Origin: Lachnospiraceae bacterium
GTDB taxonomy: Bacteria; Bacillota; Clostridia; Lachnospirales; Lachnospiraceae
NCBI GenBank assembly: GCA_016280395.1
Contig: JAEEGQ010000129.1
Span: 1 to 64,000 of the forward strand
DNA length: 64,000 nt
Reading direction: 5' to 3'
Part shown: piece by piece, positions 40,318 to 48,512 of the stretch
Position numbering within the stretch: position 1 is the first letter of the stretch
Layout: each line of letters starts with the position of its first letter
Position numbers and translations under genes: made by a program
The notes under the pieces: model-generated
The model's input: only the letters and a program-made list of their open reading frames with translations
Database searches by the model: none
Told to the model about the DNA's origin: nothing

Positions 40318-41304
40318 TTATTCCTTCCCGACATCATTTTTCGATGCCAACTCTGCAGCAGACATATCTGCCGCACCACTTTTTTCGTATAACGCCTCGA
40401 CAGCCTTCCCGACTTCTTCTATCCTGTCCCGAAGGATCGGTGCTTCAAAGATATTCACGGGATTGATATCGTAGAGCAGGTTGTTGAAAAACAACTGCTG
40501 CGAATCGTCCTGGTCATACCACGGGTAATTGAGATTGATGAAAACCCTTATCCCGTCGATGTAAACGGAGTCAACAAAAACACAGCTATTTACCATCTCG
40601 AAGCTCTCAACGTCCCTCATCAGGGCGTTATACTGCGCGTAAAGGTCTGCCGGTATCTTCTCCGGGCAGCACTCAAGTATGCGGTTGAACTTCTTTTGTA
40701 CCTCATGCCATTTCGGATTATAGAATGAGAGGCAGGACATCGGTTCGCACGCATGCTGGAGCCTGTAAAGAGCAATATCGACCCCCGTGGGATCTTCTAT
40801 CTCGTAATCTTGATTCAGGTATGTGATGATCTCTTCATCATCGGGATCATCAGTGAATTCATTATCCTCGGCGATCTTTAAGATCATCTCTTCAGACAGC
40901 TCGTCATAAGACGTTGTCCAGAAGGCATTCGGTCCGTCGGAGCAGGAACAGAAAAAATCGCCCTCGTCCGAAGGAATGAGGTTCATGCCGGCCGGGAATA
41001 TCCATCCGCACTCGGTAAAAGCAGTATAGATGGCGGTGCTCATCACTACCCTCTCAAGATCCACGCACCATGACTCGCCGAACGTATTCCTGTAATCGTT
41101 CCAGCATGCAGGAATATTGTGCGAGAACGGTATGATAAGTCCGTCATCTTCAAGCTTTAAGAGGAGCATGGACGCAAGGGATAAGACGGCTAACGCCCCT
41201 TCTGTCGTGCAGGAATACTGATTCTGCCAGTCATTAGGGTCACAACAGTTAAAATAAACCGAAAGCGCTTTTTTTGCGTTCGCCACGATATCTTCCTTCG
41301 TCAT
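40318..41304 (-). CDS. PRTRC-operon protein of unknown function (328 aa)
   Basis: Soluble 328-residue protein, unrecognised. Features include WQNQYSCTTEGALAVLSLAS, VDSVYIDGIRVFINLNYPW and a helical end (LRDRIEEVGKAVEALYEK). The ATG overlaps the ThiF stop (4-base ATGA overlap), so it is coupled to the E1-like protein and likely works with it. Its size and place are compatible with the PRTRC F component, but I cannot confirm that from sequence alone. GAAGGTGG precedes the start. Confidence 0.6.
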   Translation of the reverse strand: MTKEDIVANAKKALSVYFNCCDPNDWQNQYSCTTEGALAVLSLASMLLLKLEDDGLIIPFSHNIPACWNDYRNTFGESWCVDLERVVMSTAIYTAFTECGWIFPAGMNLIPSDEGDFFCSCSDGPNAFWTTSYDELSEEMILKIAEDNEFTDDPDDEEIITYLNQDYEIEDPTGVDIALYRLQHACEPMSCLSFYNPKWHEVQKKFNRILECCPEKIPADLYAQYNALMRDVESFEMVNSCVFVDSVYIDGIRVFINLNYPWYDQDDSQQLFFNNLLYDINPVNIFEAPILRDRIEEVGKAVEALYEKSGAADMSAAELASKNDVGKE

Positions 41305-42113
41305 GCGCCCACCTTCTTTTCCGCTTTTTTCCTGCCCTTTTTGGGCACGGGATCCTTTGCCTCTTTCTTGCTCCGCTTTTTCTTTGCAAAGCTCGCAAGA
41401 TACTCTTCCGAGACCTCATCGTGCCGCGTCCACATCTTAAAGGCATCGAAGTACGTGATGCCGGTCGGGATGTTCTTCTCATTATCGGCCATGAAAAACG
41501 AGGCTGCCGAGAACAATATTGATGCGGCCCAATTGTTGGTGGCGAGATGTTGAGGAAAAGATTGATTTATCTCCTCACAATGGGTCTGCGACTTCGGTTT
41601 TCCGCCCTGAAGTATCTCAGGGAAGTAATCCGCTGCCGGAGGAGAGATTATCTGCCCCTTGGCATTCTTTACCCCGAACACTACCTGACCGTGCTGGAAC
41701 TCGTTCCCGCTGTCCATGTAGATTATCGGACCCTTCGTCATACGGAAGTACTGGTCCATGCAGAGCCTTGCCGCATGGTTGTCCACCGTCCCGATCAGTA
41801 CCTTTATCTGCCTGTACGGGTAATGGTAAAACAGCGATTCTATATCCTCTGCATTTTCGATGTAAAAAGGCGAATAGGATATTTCGAGCCCGTACATGTC
41901 GTTGAATATCTCAGACAGCACGCAGGCCTTGTTTCGCGAAATGTCACAGGGCATAAAAGGCTGTCTGGATGTATTCTTGGCCTCTACTTGGTCTCCGTCA
42001 CAGATCACGAGGTGATATTCATTCAAAGGTTTTCCGGCCAGGAACTGGCAAAACCTCGTGAGAAAAGCACCGCCTGTTCCTCCGGTGCCTACGACAACTA
42101 TGTTTAAGTACAT
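41301..42113 (-). CDS. ThiF/E1-like adenylyltransferase (PRTRC type)
   Basis: 270 residues. The Rossmann nucleotide-binding loop is VVVGTGGTGGAFL at residues 5-17, followed by the E1 signature CDGDQVEAKNTSRQPF (Asp, Asn and Arg of the adenylation site), then KACVLSE and VLIGTVDNHAARL. These mark the ThiF/MoeB/E1 family, which adenylates the C-terminus of ubiquitin-like proteins. A Lys-rich tail (KKRSKKEAKDPVPKKGRKK) is an addition. It lies between the JAB fusion and the 328-aa gene, as ThiF genes do in PRTRC plasmid loci. The catalytic Cys was not identified. Confidence 0.8.
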   Translation of the reverse strand: MYLNIVVVGTGGTGGAFLTRFCQFLAGKPLNEYHLVICDGDQVEAKNTSRQPFMPCDISRNKACVLSEIFNDMYGLEISYSPFYIENAEDIESLFYHYPYRQIKVLIGTVDNHAARLCMDQYFRMTKGPIIYMDSGNEFQHGQVVFGVKNAKGQIISPPAADYFPEILQGGKPKSQTHCEEINQSFPQHLATNNWAASILFSAASFFMADNEKNIPTGITYFDAFKMWTRHDEVSEEYLASFAKKKRSKKEAKDPVPKKGRKKAEKKVGA

Positions 42114-42147
42114 GACTTAAACCCCCTTTCTTTAGCAGAAAAGGCCG

Positions 42148-43854
42148 TTATACAACGGCCCTCTCCTTATCAAATGAATCCTGCAACACCACTACAGGCT
42201 TCATCATTGCCTTTACCTCCGCTTCGCTTACAGGCTCGTGCTTCCCGTAATAATCATCGAGAAAGTCGACTGTCCTGATCCTTGCGAAGCCTCCGCCGGA
42301 TCCCGCACGGAAGTTAAAGATCGAAAACTCCTCGCGGAACTCGGTAGCGGGCATATATGATCCCCACACTCCGTAAACGCGCGTCCCCAGCTCATCGTTA
42401 TCATCTATTGCCGAGAACTGTGCCCTCATCAGATGATGTGAGTGGATCTCGGCAACGAACAGATACTTTGATGCCAGCTCATACCACCTGTCGGAATAGG
42501 TGATGTCGCATCTGGCAAAAGATACTGTCTGCTGCGGGATGAAGAAGATGAACTTCTTCGTCTCGGGATCGTAGAACAGGTTCACGGCTGCCTCGACGGG
42601 GATCTTTGCCATCTCCTTAAAGAAAGCCAGGATCTTCGTCCAGATGTTCGCCGGGACCTTCGGGAGGAAGTATCTGAAGTCGCTCTCCTCATGGTATCCG
42701 AAAGCCCTGCCCTCTTCTACCTTGAAGCGGCCGACAGGAGTTTTCTCCACCCTGAATCTTGTCCCATCCTCGTCCGTATACCTGCAAAGACCGTATTCGC
42801 GGTCTTTGAGGTAGTTCATGTAATCGGACTCGGAGGTAAACTCCGGGATATCGGCTCCCTTTGAAGCTCCCTGCAGCCTGCATACGATGAGGCGGTTTTT
42901 CTCGTCCCAGAAGAACGATGCCGTCGTCTTCGAAACCTCAGGATGCTGGGGAGTGAGCCAGCTAAACAGATCATCCTCGGTGACTTCCTTCTTGCCCCCG
43001 AACATATCGGGAGAGAGCGGGATGTGTCTCAACAGGAGCGAGAGCTGCGTGTTCTCGACACTGTAGAGAGTCACCTTTGGTGCCGCTGCCTTTAACGTGC
43101 CCCGGCTCGTGGGGAAGATCACGTAGTGGTCGCCGTCCTTACGCGCAATGAGCTTGACCTTGTATTCCTTCTCAAGGTCGATAAGGATTTCTGCGACCGA
43201 GACCTTGCCATCGTCCGCGTCTGCATCGTCCCCGCCATCGTCTACAACGACTTCTTCCGTGTTGAATGGCTTTTCCTCTTCCTGCTCTCCGGAATACTCC
43301 TTTATCTGGCCGCCGAAGAAACAGTAGCGGAAAGGAAGCTCAATATCTTCGAGGTCTTCCTGCTGCGGGCAAACATATGCTACCTTGGCTTTCTTGTCGC
43401 ATATGAGCGTTGATCCCTCAAATACGGGATACTGCTTGGCAAAGGTTTTTACCGAGTCGTCTACGGTTCCCGAACCGGGCATTGTAAATTCCCTGTAGCG
43501 GATATCCCAGCCGTCAAGCGAGTCGGGCTTCGTCTTTGAATAGCTCGTTACGTAGACCTCGAGCGTACTGCCGGTATCCCTCTTGCCGCCCGTGGTCTTA
43601 TTTACTATCTCGACCATGCTTACGGGGCAGTTTAAGATTTCGGCTGCTGCCTCCTTAACCTTGTCTTCCTCAACCTCGCCGATGCCCTCAAGAACGATCT
43701 CCTTAAACCCTGTATAGATCTGTACAGGGTAACGGTACTTAAAAACGGGCTTGGTTGCGCTCGCTTTCTTCTCGGTGGTCTTGGTCTCTTTCTTTTCCTC
43801 TTTTTTTGTCTCCTGCTTCAGTGTGAGGTCACTGAACAAATCGAACTGCATCAT
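42148..43854 (-). CDS. JAB/JAMM metallopeptidase fused to a possible ubiquitin-like N-terminus (PRTRC A-like)
   Basis: 568 residues. The C-terminal domain has a complete JAMM zinc site: HSHHLMRAQFSAIDD gives H471, H473, S481 and D484, with an upstream Glu in VEAAVN. This is the deubiquitinase-like fold of PRTRC protein A. The N-terminal 90 residues (YPVQIYTGFKEIVLEGIGEV; KVKEAAAEIL; STLEVYVTSYSK) have a beta-beta-alpha-beta order like the small PRTRC C/ubiquitin-like proteins, suggesting a fusion of substrate and peptidase. The middle is unassigned, with an acidic linker near residue 215. AAGGGGG precedes the start. Confidence 0.75.
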   Translation of the reverse strand: MMQFDLFSDLTLKQETKKEEKKETKTTEKKASATKPVFKYRYPVQIYTGFKEIVLEGIGEVEEDKVKEAAAEILNCPVSMVEIVNKTTGGKRDTGSTLEVYVTSYSKTKPDSLDGWDIRYREFTMPGSGTVDDSVKTFAKQYPVFEGSTLICDKKAKVAYVCPQQEDLEDIELPFRYCFFGGQIKEYSGEQEEEKPFNTEEVVVDDGGDDADADDGKVSVAEILIDLEKEYKVKLIARKDGDHYVIFPTSRGTLKAAAPKVTLYSVENTQLSLLLRHIPLSPDMFGGKKEVTEDDLFSWLTPQHPEVSKTTASFFWDEKNRLIVCRLQGASKGADIPEFTSESDYMNYLKDREYGLCRYTDEDGTRFRVEKTPVGRFKVEEGRAFGYHEESDFRYFLPKVPANIWTKILAFFKEMAKIPVEAAVNLFYDPETKKFIFFIPQQTVSFARCDITYSDRWYELASKYLFVAEIHSHHLMRAQFSAIDDNDELGTRVYGVWGSYMPATEFREEFSIFNFRAGSGGGFARIRTVDFLDDYYGKHEPVSEAEVKAMMKPVVVLQDSFDKERAVV

Positions 43855-43880
43855 TTACAGTTCCCCCTTTCAAATTTTTT

Positions 43881-44546
43881 CTAACCTAATAACTCATCAA
43901 AGCTTCCTGCCGGTACCAGCAGGCTTTCATCGAACGTCTCTGCCTTAGTCATCCTCAGGTACAGCTCGTCGATCGATTCGATCATAGCGTTCTCACCCTG
44001 ATGCCATAGATGATTATTCGTCTTGGCAGAGAAGAACATCCATAACACCTTGTTAAGATCGCAAGGCGTCAGGATATCGGGCAGCGCCGTGTTTCCCCAG
44101 CAGATTGAACCGCTTCCTGCTGCCACGTTGCCGTAAGGATAATTGAATACCTCTGTTTTTTCAGAGATCGTTTCAAAATCCTCTTTTACGGCAAATATCG
44201 CGCTTCCTGTCATGCGGCTTTGCAGCACCGTTGCACGAAACAGGATGTTCGGGTAGCATATGTTCAGATCCTGGTCGAGGAAATTGGCGTACCGCTTTCC
44301 TCCCGGAACGAATATGACGGCTTCATATGTCGCCTCATCGTCCCACCTGATCGAGACCGTATGCTCCGGCAGCTTTGGGATGTGGATCCTTTCGGTAAAT
44401 ATCTCCTTGTCGTTGACGATCGAAAGGAAATCATCATACCGAAGCACTTTCTGGGTTACCACCCCGTTCTTTTCTATCAGCTCCATCGTGACTGTTTTCT
44501 GGTCTTCGAGGTTGATGGTGCTGATGAGCAAATTATGACCTTCCAC
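43881..44546 (-). CDS. PRTRC B-like protein
   Basis: About 221 residues. The sequence YPYGNVAAGSGSICWGN is the hallmark of PRTRC protein B, a family placed near E2-like folds by earlier comparative work; here there are few candidate catalytic Cys. It also has TVSIRWDDEATYEAVIFVPG. The GTG at 44546 is chosen because AAGGGGGTGA lies before it; the ATG at 44567 lies ahead of that ribosome binding site. It is directly upstream of the JAB gene. Confidence 0.7.
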   Translation of the reverse strand: MEGHNLLISTINLEDQKTVTMELIEKNGVVTQKVLRYDDFLSIVNDKEIFTERIHIPKLPEHTVSIRWDDEATYEAVIFVPGGKRYANFLDQDLNICYPNILFRATVLQSRMTGSAIFAVKEDFETISEKTEVFNYPYGNVAAGSGSICWGNTALPDILTPCDLNKVLWMFFSAKTNNHLWHQGENAMIESIDELYLRMTKAETFDESLLVPAGSFDELLG

Positions 44547-44577
44547 TGAAAGGTCACCCCCTTTCATTTACCGCAGG

Positions 44578-44874
44578 CTATAATGCCCTGCGGCGTTTTG
44601 TAGCATCGCAGACACGCTTCTTCTGCCCGAAACGATAGAGTATTCTCTCGGCCTTACGGTTGCTATGGTCCTTCAGTTCAAGGGCCTCTGCGATAAGGTC
44701 GGGATCGAACATCTCAAAGAGATCTTCATAAGGTATCTCCTTGCGAAGCTCCATGGCCTCTTTGTCCGTCTTTTTTGAGCGGATGAGCTTTACCCAGCCA
44801 AAAGCCTTTTTCCCGTATTCGGCAAAGGCATTGGCAAACTCGTTCATCTGGCGGATGACGTTTTCAAGCTTCAT
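44578..44874 (-). CDS. small basic protein of the PRTRC-like operon (98 aa)
   Basis: Helical and basic: MKLENVIRQMNEFANAFAEY, ending in RVCDATKRRRAL. GGAGGGG precedes the ATG. It lies 31 bases upstream of the PRTRC B-like start. No family recognised. Confidence 0.6.
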   Translation of the reverse strand: MKLENVIRQMNEFANAFAEYGKKAFGWVKLIRSKKTDKEAMELRKEIPYEDLFEMFDPDLIAEALELKDHSNRKAERILYRFGQKKRVCDATKRRRAL

Positions 44875-44877
44875 GCG

Positions 44878-45063
44878 TCACCCCTCCTCTAACGGAACGA
44901 GGCTCACCGAATACCATATGCAGTCTTCGTGCTGATCTAAGATCCAGCACTCCAACTCATACTGCCTCTGCTCTTCTTTCGAGTAGATGCCACCTTCCCG
45001 GTAAGGAAAGGACTTCTCGATTTCGGTGCCGTCTGCATACTTGGCACTTACAATCCACTTCAT
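44878..45063 (-). CDS. small protein of the PRTRC-like operon (61 aa)
   Basis: Begins MKWIVSAKYADGTEIEKSFP and has EGGIYSKEEQRQYELECWIL, ending YSVSLVPLEEG. The beta-turn-beta start and alpha helix could fit a small ubiquitin-like or PRTRC C-like fold, but there is no Gly-Gly end. AAGGAG precedes the ATG at 45063. Confidence 0.55.
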   Translation of the reverse strand: MKWIVSAKYADGTEIEKSFPYREGGIYSKEEQRQYELECWILDQHEDCIWYSVSLVPLEEG

Positions 45064-45078
45064 CAAGATCACTCTCCT

Positions 45079-45246
45079 TTAGACAACCGTACGGATAACG
45101 CCTGTCTTGTGGATCTGTCTGATGATCTTCTCGTCAAGGCCGTAGCAGGTTTCCCTTGCTACCATGATCTTGACTCGGATCTTCTTGCACCTTCTTGCCT
45201 CTGTCATTCCAAGAGGCATCCCCTTTTTTATGCTTTCGTTCTTCAT
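45079..45246 (-). CDS. very small basic protein, first gene of the PRTRC-like operon (55 aa)
   Basis: A 55-residue basic protein starting MKNESIKKGMPLGMTEARRC and ending IIRQIHKTGVIRTVV. AAAGGAGGG lies seven bases before the ATG, and the stop overlaps the next ribosome binding site, so expression is likely. It is the first gene after leader RNA 2 and its terminator. Confidence 0.6.
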   Translation of the reverse strand: MKNESIKKGMPLGMTEARRCKKIRVKIMVARETCYGLDEKIIRQIHKTGVIRTVV

Positions 45247-45276
45247 TTTTAGCCCTCCTTTGGCTTAAAGAACCGC

Positions 45277-45312
45277 CAAAAAATAAAGGACTCCCTTTAG
45301 AGGAAGTCCCTT
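45277..45312 (-). terminator. terminator after leader RNA 2
   Basis: Minus strand: AAGGGACTTCC and GGGAGTCCTTT pair, followed by TATTTTTTGG. Almost the same hairpin as after leader RNA 1. Confidence 0.8.
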
Positions 45313-45319
45313 ATAAATT

Positions 45320-45433
45320 GGCAACTATGAGTATAAAAAGATATACTACCCCCGTTAAGATCTGCAGCCACCCAAAATGGTGGTCTTAGAAAACGCCCAT
45401 AGATTGCAGCTCAAAATCGACAAATAGTATACT
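45320..45433 (-). ncRNA. structured leader RNA, copy 2 (PRTRC-like operon)
   Basis: Nearly identical to copy 1, with GATCTTAACGGGG where other copies have GATTTAGACGGGG. P2 is CCACC/GGTGG and P3 AGTATA/TATACT. Promoter upstream, terminator downstream. Confidence 0.75.
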
Positions 45434-45436
45434 GAA

Positions 45437-45465
45437 ATTATCACCTGTTTTCCGCTCGTAAGCAA
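45437..45465 (-). promoter_or_regulatory. element-wide promoter of the PRTRC-like operon
   Basis: Minus strand: TTGCTT (45460-45465) in TTGCTTACGA, 17-base spacer, -10 GATAAT (45437-45442). Confidence 0.8.
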
Positions 45466-45472
45466 TAGGTTT

Positions 45473-46507
45473 TTAGAAAAATTTATCAAACAATTTCGTG
45501 AGCCTCTCTCCAAGAGTCATATCTTCATCGTCATCATCCACGGGGGACTCGGAATCATCTTCATCGTCATCTTCATCGTCCATATGATGACCATAAATAT
45601 CATCGGCAATTCCGCCCATCGCTCTAACAAATTTAGAAATGATCTCATTAACAAGAAAACCATGCCAGGACGGATCCGAAGAAGCCACATAGCCCCCCTC
45701 TTCACACCCGCTCCACTTGTTTATAATATCCAGCCAATAATCAGGCGTAAAACCGTACTTTGAAGGATATTCCATTGCTAATTCGTAGGTGGCGCAGAAT
45801 GATTTGCATAGTTCAAGAGAATACCCGGTACGCTCATGATATTCCCAAATAAGTTCGTCCAGACGCCAAGCGTCATTAATAAAATGATATATAGAATCCA
45901 CCAACTCTTCCTTTTTTTCTCGCTCGTTCACAAGCTGTATAATATCGAGATACTCGTCTGCGGGCATCATATCTTTAAGACGCACTCCGTCTATCACAAG
46001 AGCAGGGAGGCGGTCACGAATGTCGTAAGCAGTCGTCCATACGTCCGGGGCCTCGGTCCAGGGAATTGTCACGTTTCTGAAATCCGGTCCGCAAACCCAT
46101 TCGTCGGAGCCGGAAGGAATCTTGGGGATACGAAACGGATTGATGCCTTTATGCCTGTACTCATAGGTTATCAACGGCTTGTGGCTGCGCTCGCGGTCAA
46201 TGGCGTCGAGCCACTTTTCGTAGATATTCTCGATGGCTTCAACATCTATATCGAGTTCGTCGAGGCAAGAGATCAGGTCTTCCATTCGTTTAGGATATCG
46301 CGGCATATGCTCCTTGTTAGCCCACCCCTGGACACTGCGCAGGATATTCTCTTCCTTACTGTCCGGTGTAGAATATTTTTTCATCTCGAGGGCAATGGAC
46401 TTGTTGTTGCCATAACTTTTGATCGCTGCTGCCACTGCTTCGTTAAGTTCAGCCTTCAGCGCTGATGAGGTCTTCAGTTCAAGGGCGTCATTCATTTCTT
46501 TTTGCAT
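45473..46507 (-). CDS. hypothetical protein with acidic tail (344 aa)
   Basis: Soluble 344-residue protein, unrecognised. The N-terminus is helical (LKAELNEAVAAAIKSYGNNK), the middle has IPKIPSGSDEWVCGPDFRN, and residues 305-330 are almost all Asp/Glu (MDDEDDDEDDSESPVDDDDE). AAGGAG precedes the ATG. It has its own copy of the shared promoter at 46643 but no leader RNA. Confidence 0.6.
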   Translation of the reverse strand: MQKEMNDALELKTSSALKAELNEAVAAAIKSYGNNKSIALEMKKYSTPDSKEENILRSVQGWANKEHMPRYPKRMEDLISCLDELDIDVEAIENIYEKWLDAIDRERSHKPLITYEYRHKGINPFRIPKIPSGSDEWVCGPDFRNVTIPWTEAPDVWTTAYDIRDRLPALVIDGVRLKDMMPADEYLDIIQLVNEREKKEELVDSIYHFINDAWRLDELIWEYHERTGYSLELCKSFCATYELAMEYPSKYGFTPDYWLDIINKWSGCEEGGYVASSDPSWHGFLVNEIISKFVRAMGGIADDIYGHHMDDEDDDEDDSESPVDDDDEDMTLGERLTKLFDKFF

Positions 46508-46642
46508 ATTTTCCTTCTCCTTTGTGGGTGATATTTGCTGTTACAAGGAGCATTTTATCTATCATAAAACGAGATATGGGGCTCCATTTCGTCATTTCAT
46601 CTTAAAAAATGCCGATTTTTATGATCCTCATCTCTACAGATG

Positions 46643-46670
46643 ATTATCTTCGAATATCGTTCGTAAGCAA
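46643..46670 (-). promoter_or_regulatory. element-wide promoter of the 344-aa gene
   Basis: Minus strand: TTGCTTACGAA (46660-46670), 16-base spacer, -10 GATAAT (46643-46648). Confidence 0.75.
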
Positions 46671-46690
46671 GGCTCATTTTCCAAGCGCCA

Positions 46691-46736
46691 TTTCGCACTT
46701 TTGTACTATTTTTCGTAGTACGCTCACAGTTCTCCC
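46691..46736 (+). repeat. 46-bp inverted repeat, left copy
   Basis: Matches the reverse complement of 47676-47721 at 40 of 46 positions. It contains its own palindrome GTACTA...TAGTAC. Together the two copies bracket the Big_2 gene with its terminator. Confidence 0.75.
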
Positions 46737-46850
46737 CCTGCTCCTCTTCCCTATCCTGCTGCCCCGCTTTGACAATCCGCCGCCCTGCGCCTTATAATAT
46801 GTCCGTAACCCGTCTGCCGTTCATGGCACACCAACGGAGGAATTCAAATT

Positions 46851-47528
46851 ATGAAAAAGATCTCAAGACTTCTCATACTCGTGATGATATTATCGCTCCT
46901 TGCAGGCGCCGTTCCGGTGCAGGCCGCAAGCATCAAGCTCAGCAAGTCATGGGCGACACTCGAAAAGGACGCAACGCTCACCCTGAAGCTGACCAACGCC
47001 ACAGATACCGTCAAATGGACCACGAGCGACAAAAAGGTCGCAACCGTCTCCAAGAAGGGAAAGATAACGGCCAAAGCAGAGGGAACGGCCGTTATAATCG
47101 CCGAGCATAAAGGCAAGAAATACAGCTGCACCGTTGCCGTGATCGACAGCAATGACAGTGTACTTACAGAGAACACCGTTATCGTGGACAATGACTACAT
47201 CACAGCCACATTCGAGGGTGCCGAGACCAGGAAGATCGGAGGCACCGATTATTTCCTGATGTCTGTATATGTGACGAATAAGTCAGATATTGAAATAGCT
47301 ATAGATGCCGATAATGTCACTGTCAATGACGAGATGCACTACATGCCGTTAGGCAACAGCATCATCCTGCCCCGCAAATCGGCCCGCATGACGTTCCAGA
47401 TCTCCTTATCCAACCTTAGCATCAATAAGACGAGCGAGATCAAGAAAGTAGAGTTCGACCTGCTCATAAAGAAGGAATCAAATTACAAGAAGCTCGCCAC
47501 GGAAAAAGCTATCCGCCTTGATTTCTGA
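46851..47528 (+). CDS. secreted Big_2 (bacterial Ig-like) protein
   Basis: 225 residues. Signal peptide (MKKISRLLILVMILSLLAGA, cleavage near VQAAS). Residues 27-95 are a Big_2 domain: KLSKSWATLEKDATLTLKL, VKWTTSDKKVATVSKKGKI, TAKAEGTAVIIAEHKGKKY. The C-terminal half is a second beta-rich domain (FEGAETRKIGGTDYFLMSVY). Likely cell-wall or surface associated. GGAGG precedes the ATG. The gene lies on the plus strand, between inverted repeats, unlike its neighbours. Confidence 0.8.
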   Translation: MKKISRLLILVMILSLLAGAVPVQAASIKLSKSWATLEKDATLTLKLTNATDTVKWTTSDKKVATVSKKGKITAKAEGTAVIIAEHKGKKYSCTVAVIDSNDSVLTENTVIVDNDYITATFEGAETRKIGGTDYFLMSVYVTNKSDIEIAIDADNVTVNDEMHYMPLGNSIILPRKSARMTFQISLSNLSINKTSEIKKVEFDLLIKKESNYKKLATEKAIRLDF

Positions 47529-47570
47529 TCACGGAACGGCTGAAGCACAAATAAATTAAACAGCATCATA

Positions 47571-47600
47571 CCTCACGGGAATCCTTCCGTGGGGTTTTTT
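47571..47600 (+). terminator. terminator of the Big_2 gene
   Basis: CCTCACGG pairs with CCGTGGGG and is followed by TTTTTT. Confidence 0.8.
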
Positions 47601-47675
47601 ATGCCCCGGAGAGGGAATAAACGATAGCGAGAAATGAAGGAGAGGCAGCAGGCAGGCTCACGGCAGCAGGCCAAC

Positions 47676-47721
47676 GGGAGAACTCTCGGCGTACTACGAA
47701 AAGTAGTACAAAATAGCGAAA
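47676..47721 (-). repeat. 46-bp inverted repeat, right copy
   Basis: Inverted partner of 46691-46736 (87 percent identity), about 75 bases beyond the Big_2 terminator. Confidence 0.75.
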
Positions 47722-47785
47722 AACAGGCAATAAAAAAGGAGCCCGGCAAAGCCAGACTCCAAAGAACTGATCATGCCTGAGATCC

Positions 47786-48010
47786 TTACATCCCGTAATC
47801 GGCATAATCAAAACGGCGGTCTTCGCCGGGTGAGCCGCGATAACCGAGCTCGTCGAGTGCATCTTCAAGGCACAAACCGATCCTTGTCGATCCGCAATGA
47901 GGACACTGATAATCATATTCCTCATATGCCTCACCACAGCAAAATTTCGTGACCCGCTTCTTTTCACCCATAAAAGGCTTTCCGCAATTAAGACACGATC
48001 CTCTTTTCAT
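47786..48010 (-). CDS. zinc-ribbon protein (74 aa)
   Basis: Starts MKRGSCLNCGKPF and has a second metal pair YQCPHCGSTRIG, so a two-knuckle zinc ribbon, with KFCCGEAYEE between. AAAGGGG precedes the ATG. Small zinc ribbons like this are common on mobile elements and may bind nucleic acids. Confidence 0.65.
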   Translation of the reverse strand: MKRGSCLNCGKPFMGEKKRVTKFCCGEAYEEYDYQCPHCGSTRIGLCLEDALDELGYRGSPGEDRRFDYADYGM

Positions 48011-48024
48011 GTCTTCCCCTTTCT

Positions 48025-48219
48025 TTATCGAACGATATGTTCGTCCCCTTCCTTGCCGGAGATGGCGGCTGAAAACAGATACTGAAACAATATCATGTCC
48101 GCGTTCATTATCGCCTTCTCCAGCGCCGCTATGGCCACGGACCTTGGCTTCTCGGATCTTATCCCGGGACTGCCAAGGCCGTAGAGGTATTCCGCGGCTG
48201 CTCTTATCTTCTTGCTCAT
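48025..48219 (-). CDS. hypothetical protein (64 aa)
   Basis: Helical small protein (MSKKIRAAAEYLYGLGSPGI; IAALEKAIMNADMILFQYLF). AAAGGGGG precedes the ATG. It is 14 bases upstream of the zinc-ribbon gene, same strand. Confidence 0.55.
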   Translation of the reverse strand: MSKKIRAAAEYLYGLGSPGIRSEKPRSVAIAALEKAIMNADMILFQYLFSAAISGKEGDEHIVR

Positions 48220-48232
48220 GATGAGCCCCCTT

Positions 48233-48502
48233 TCATGCCGGTAAAGGCAGCGGCTGCCACGCTATTACATCGATCGCGTAGTCCATCCTGTCGGGCTCGT
48301 TGTTTCCGTACTCCGCGAGGAGATCGGCACAAGTTACCGAATACCAGTACCAGCTGCCGTCATAGTAGATACCCGTCGCCACGAACTTCTTGCCTTTGAT
48401 ATGGCTGTAATATGCCGGTGGGTCATTATTGACCCACGTGATATTTACAGGCACAAGTTCTTCGGGCAGACGGTTCTCAACCAAAACCCATTTGTTTGCC
48501 AT
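48233..48502 (-). CDS. DUF551-like protein (89 aa)
   Basis: WVLVENRLPEELVPVNITWV, GIYYDGSWYWYSV and the ending VIAWQPLPLP follow the DUF551 pattern (a W-x-P start, then a W-x-PLP end), a family frequent in phages and plasmids with no known function. AGGAGG before the ATG at 48502 fixes the start; the longer ORF is unsupported. Confidence 0.65.
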   Translation of the reverse strand: MANKWVLVENRLPEELVPVNITWVNNDPPAYYSHIKGKKFVATGIYYDGSWYWYSVTCADLLAEYGNNEPDRMDYAIDVIAWQPLPLPA

Positions 48503-48512
48503 AAAAAACCTC

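Noticed and set aside
40318..41304. Assignment of the 328-aa gene as PRTRC F
   Set aside because: Position and size fit, but I could not see a family motif, so I left it as unknown.
46703..46721. GTACTATTTTTCGTAGTAC hairpin as a terminator
   Set aside because: No T-run follows; it is part of the inverted repeat.
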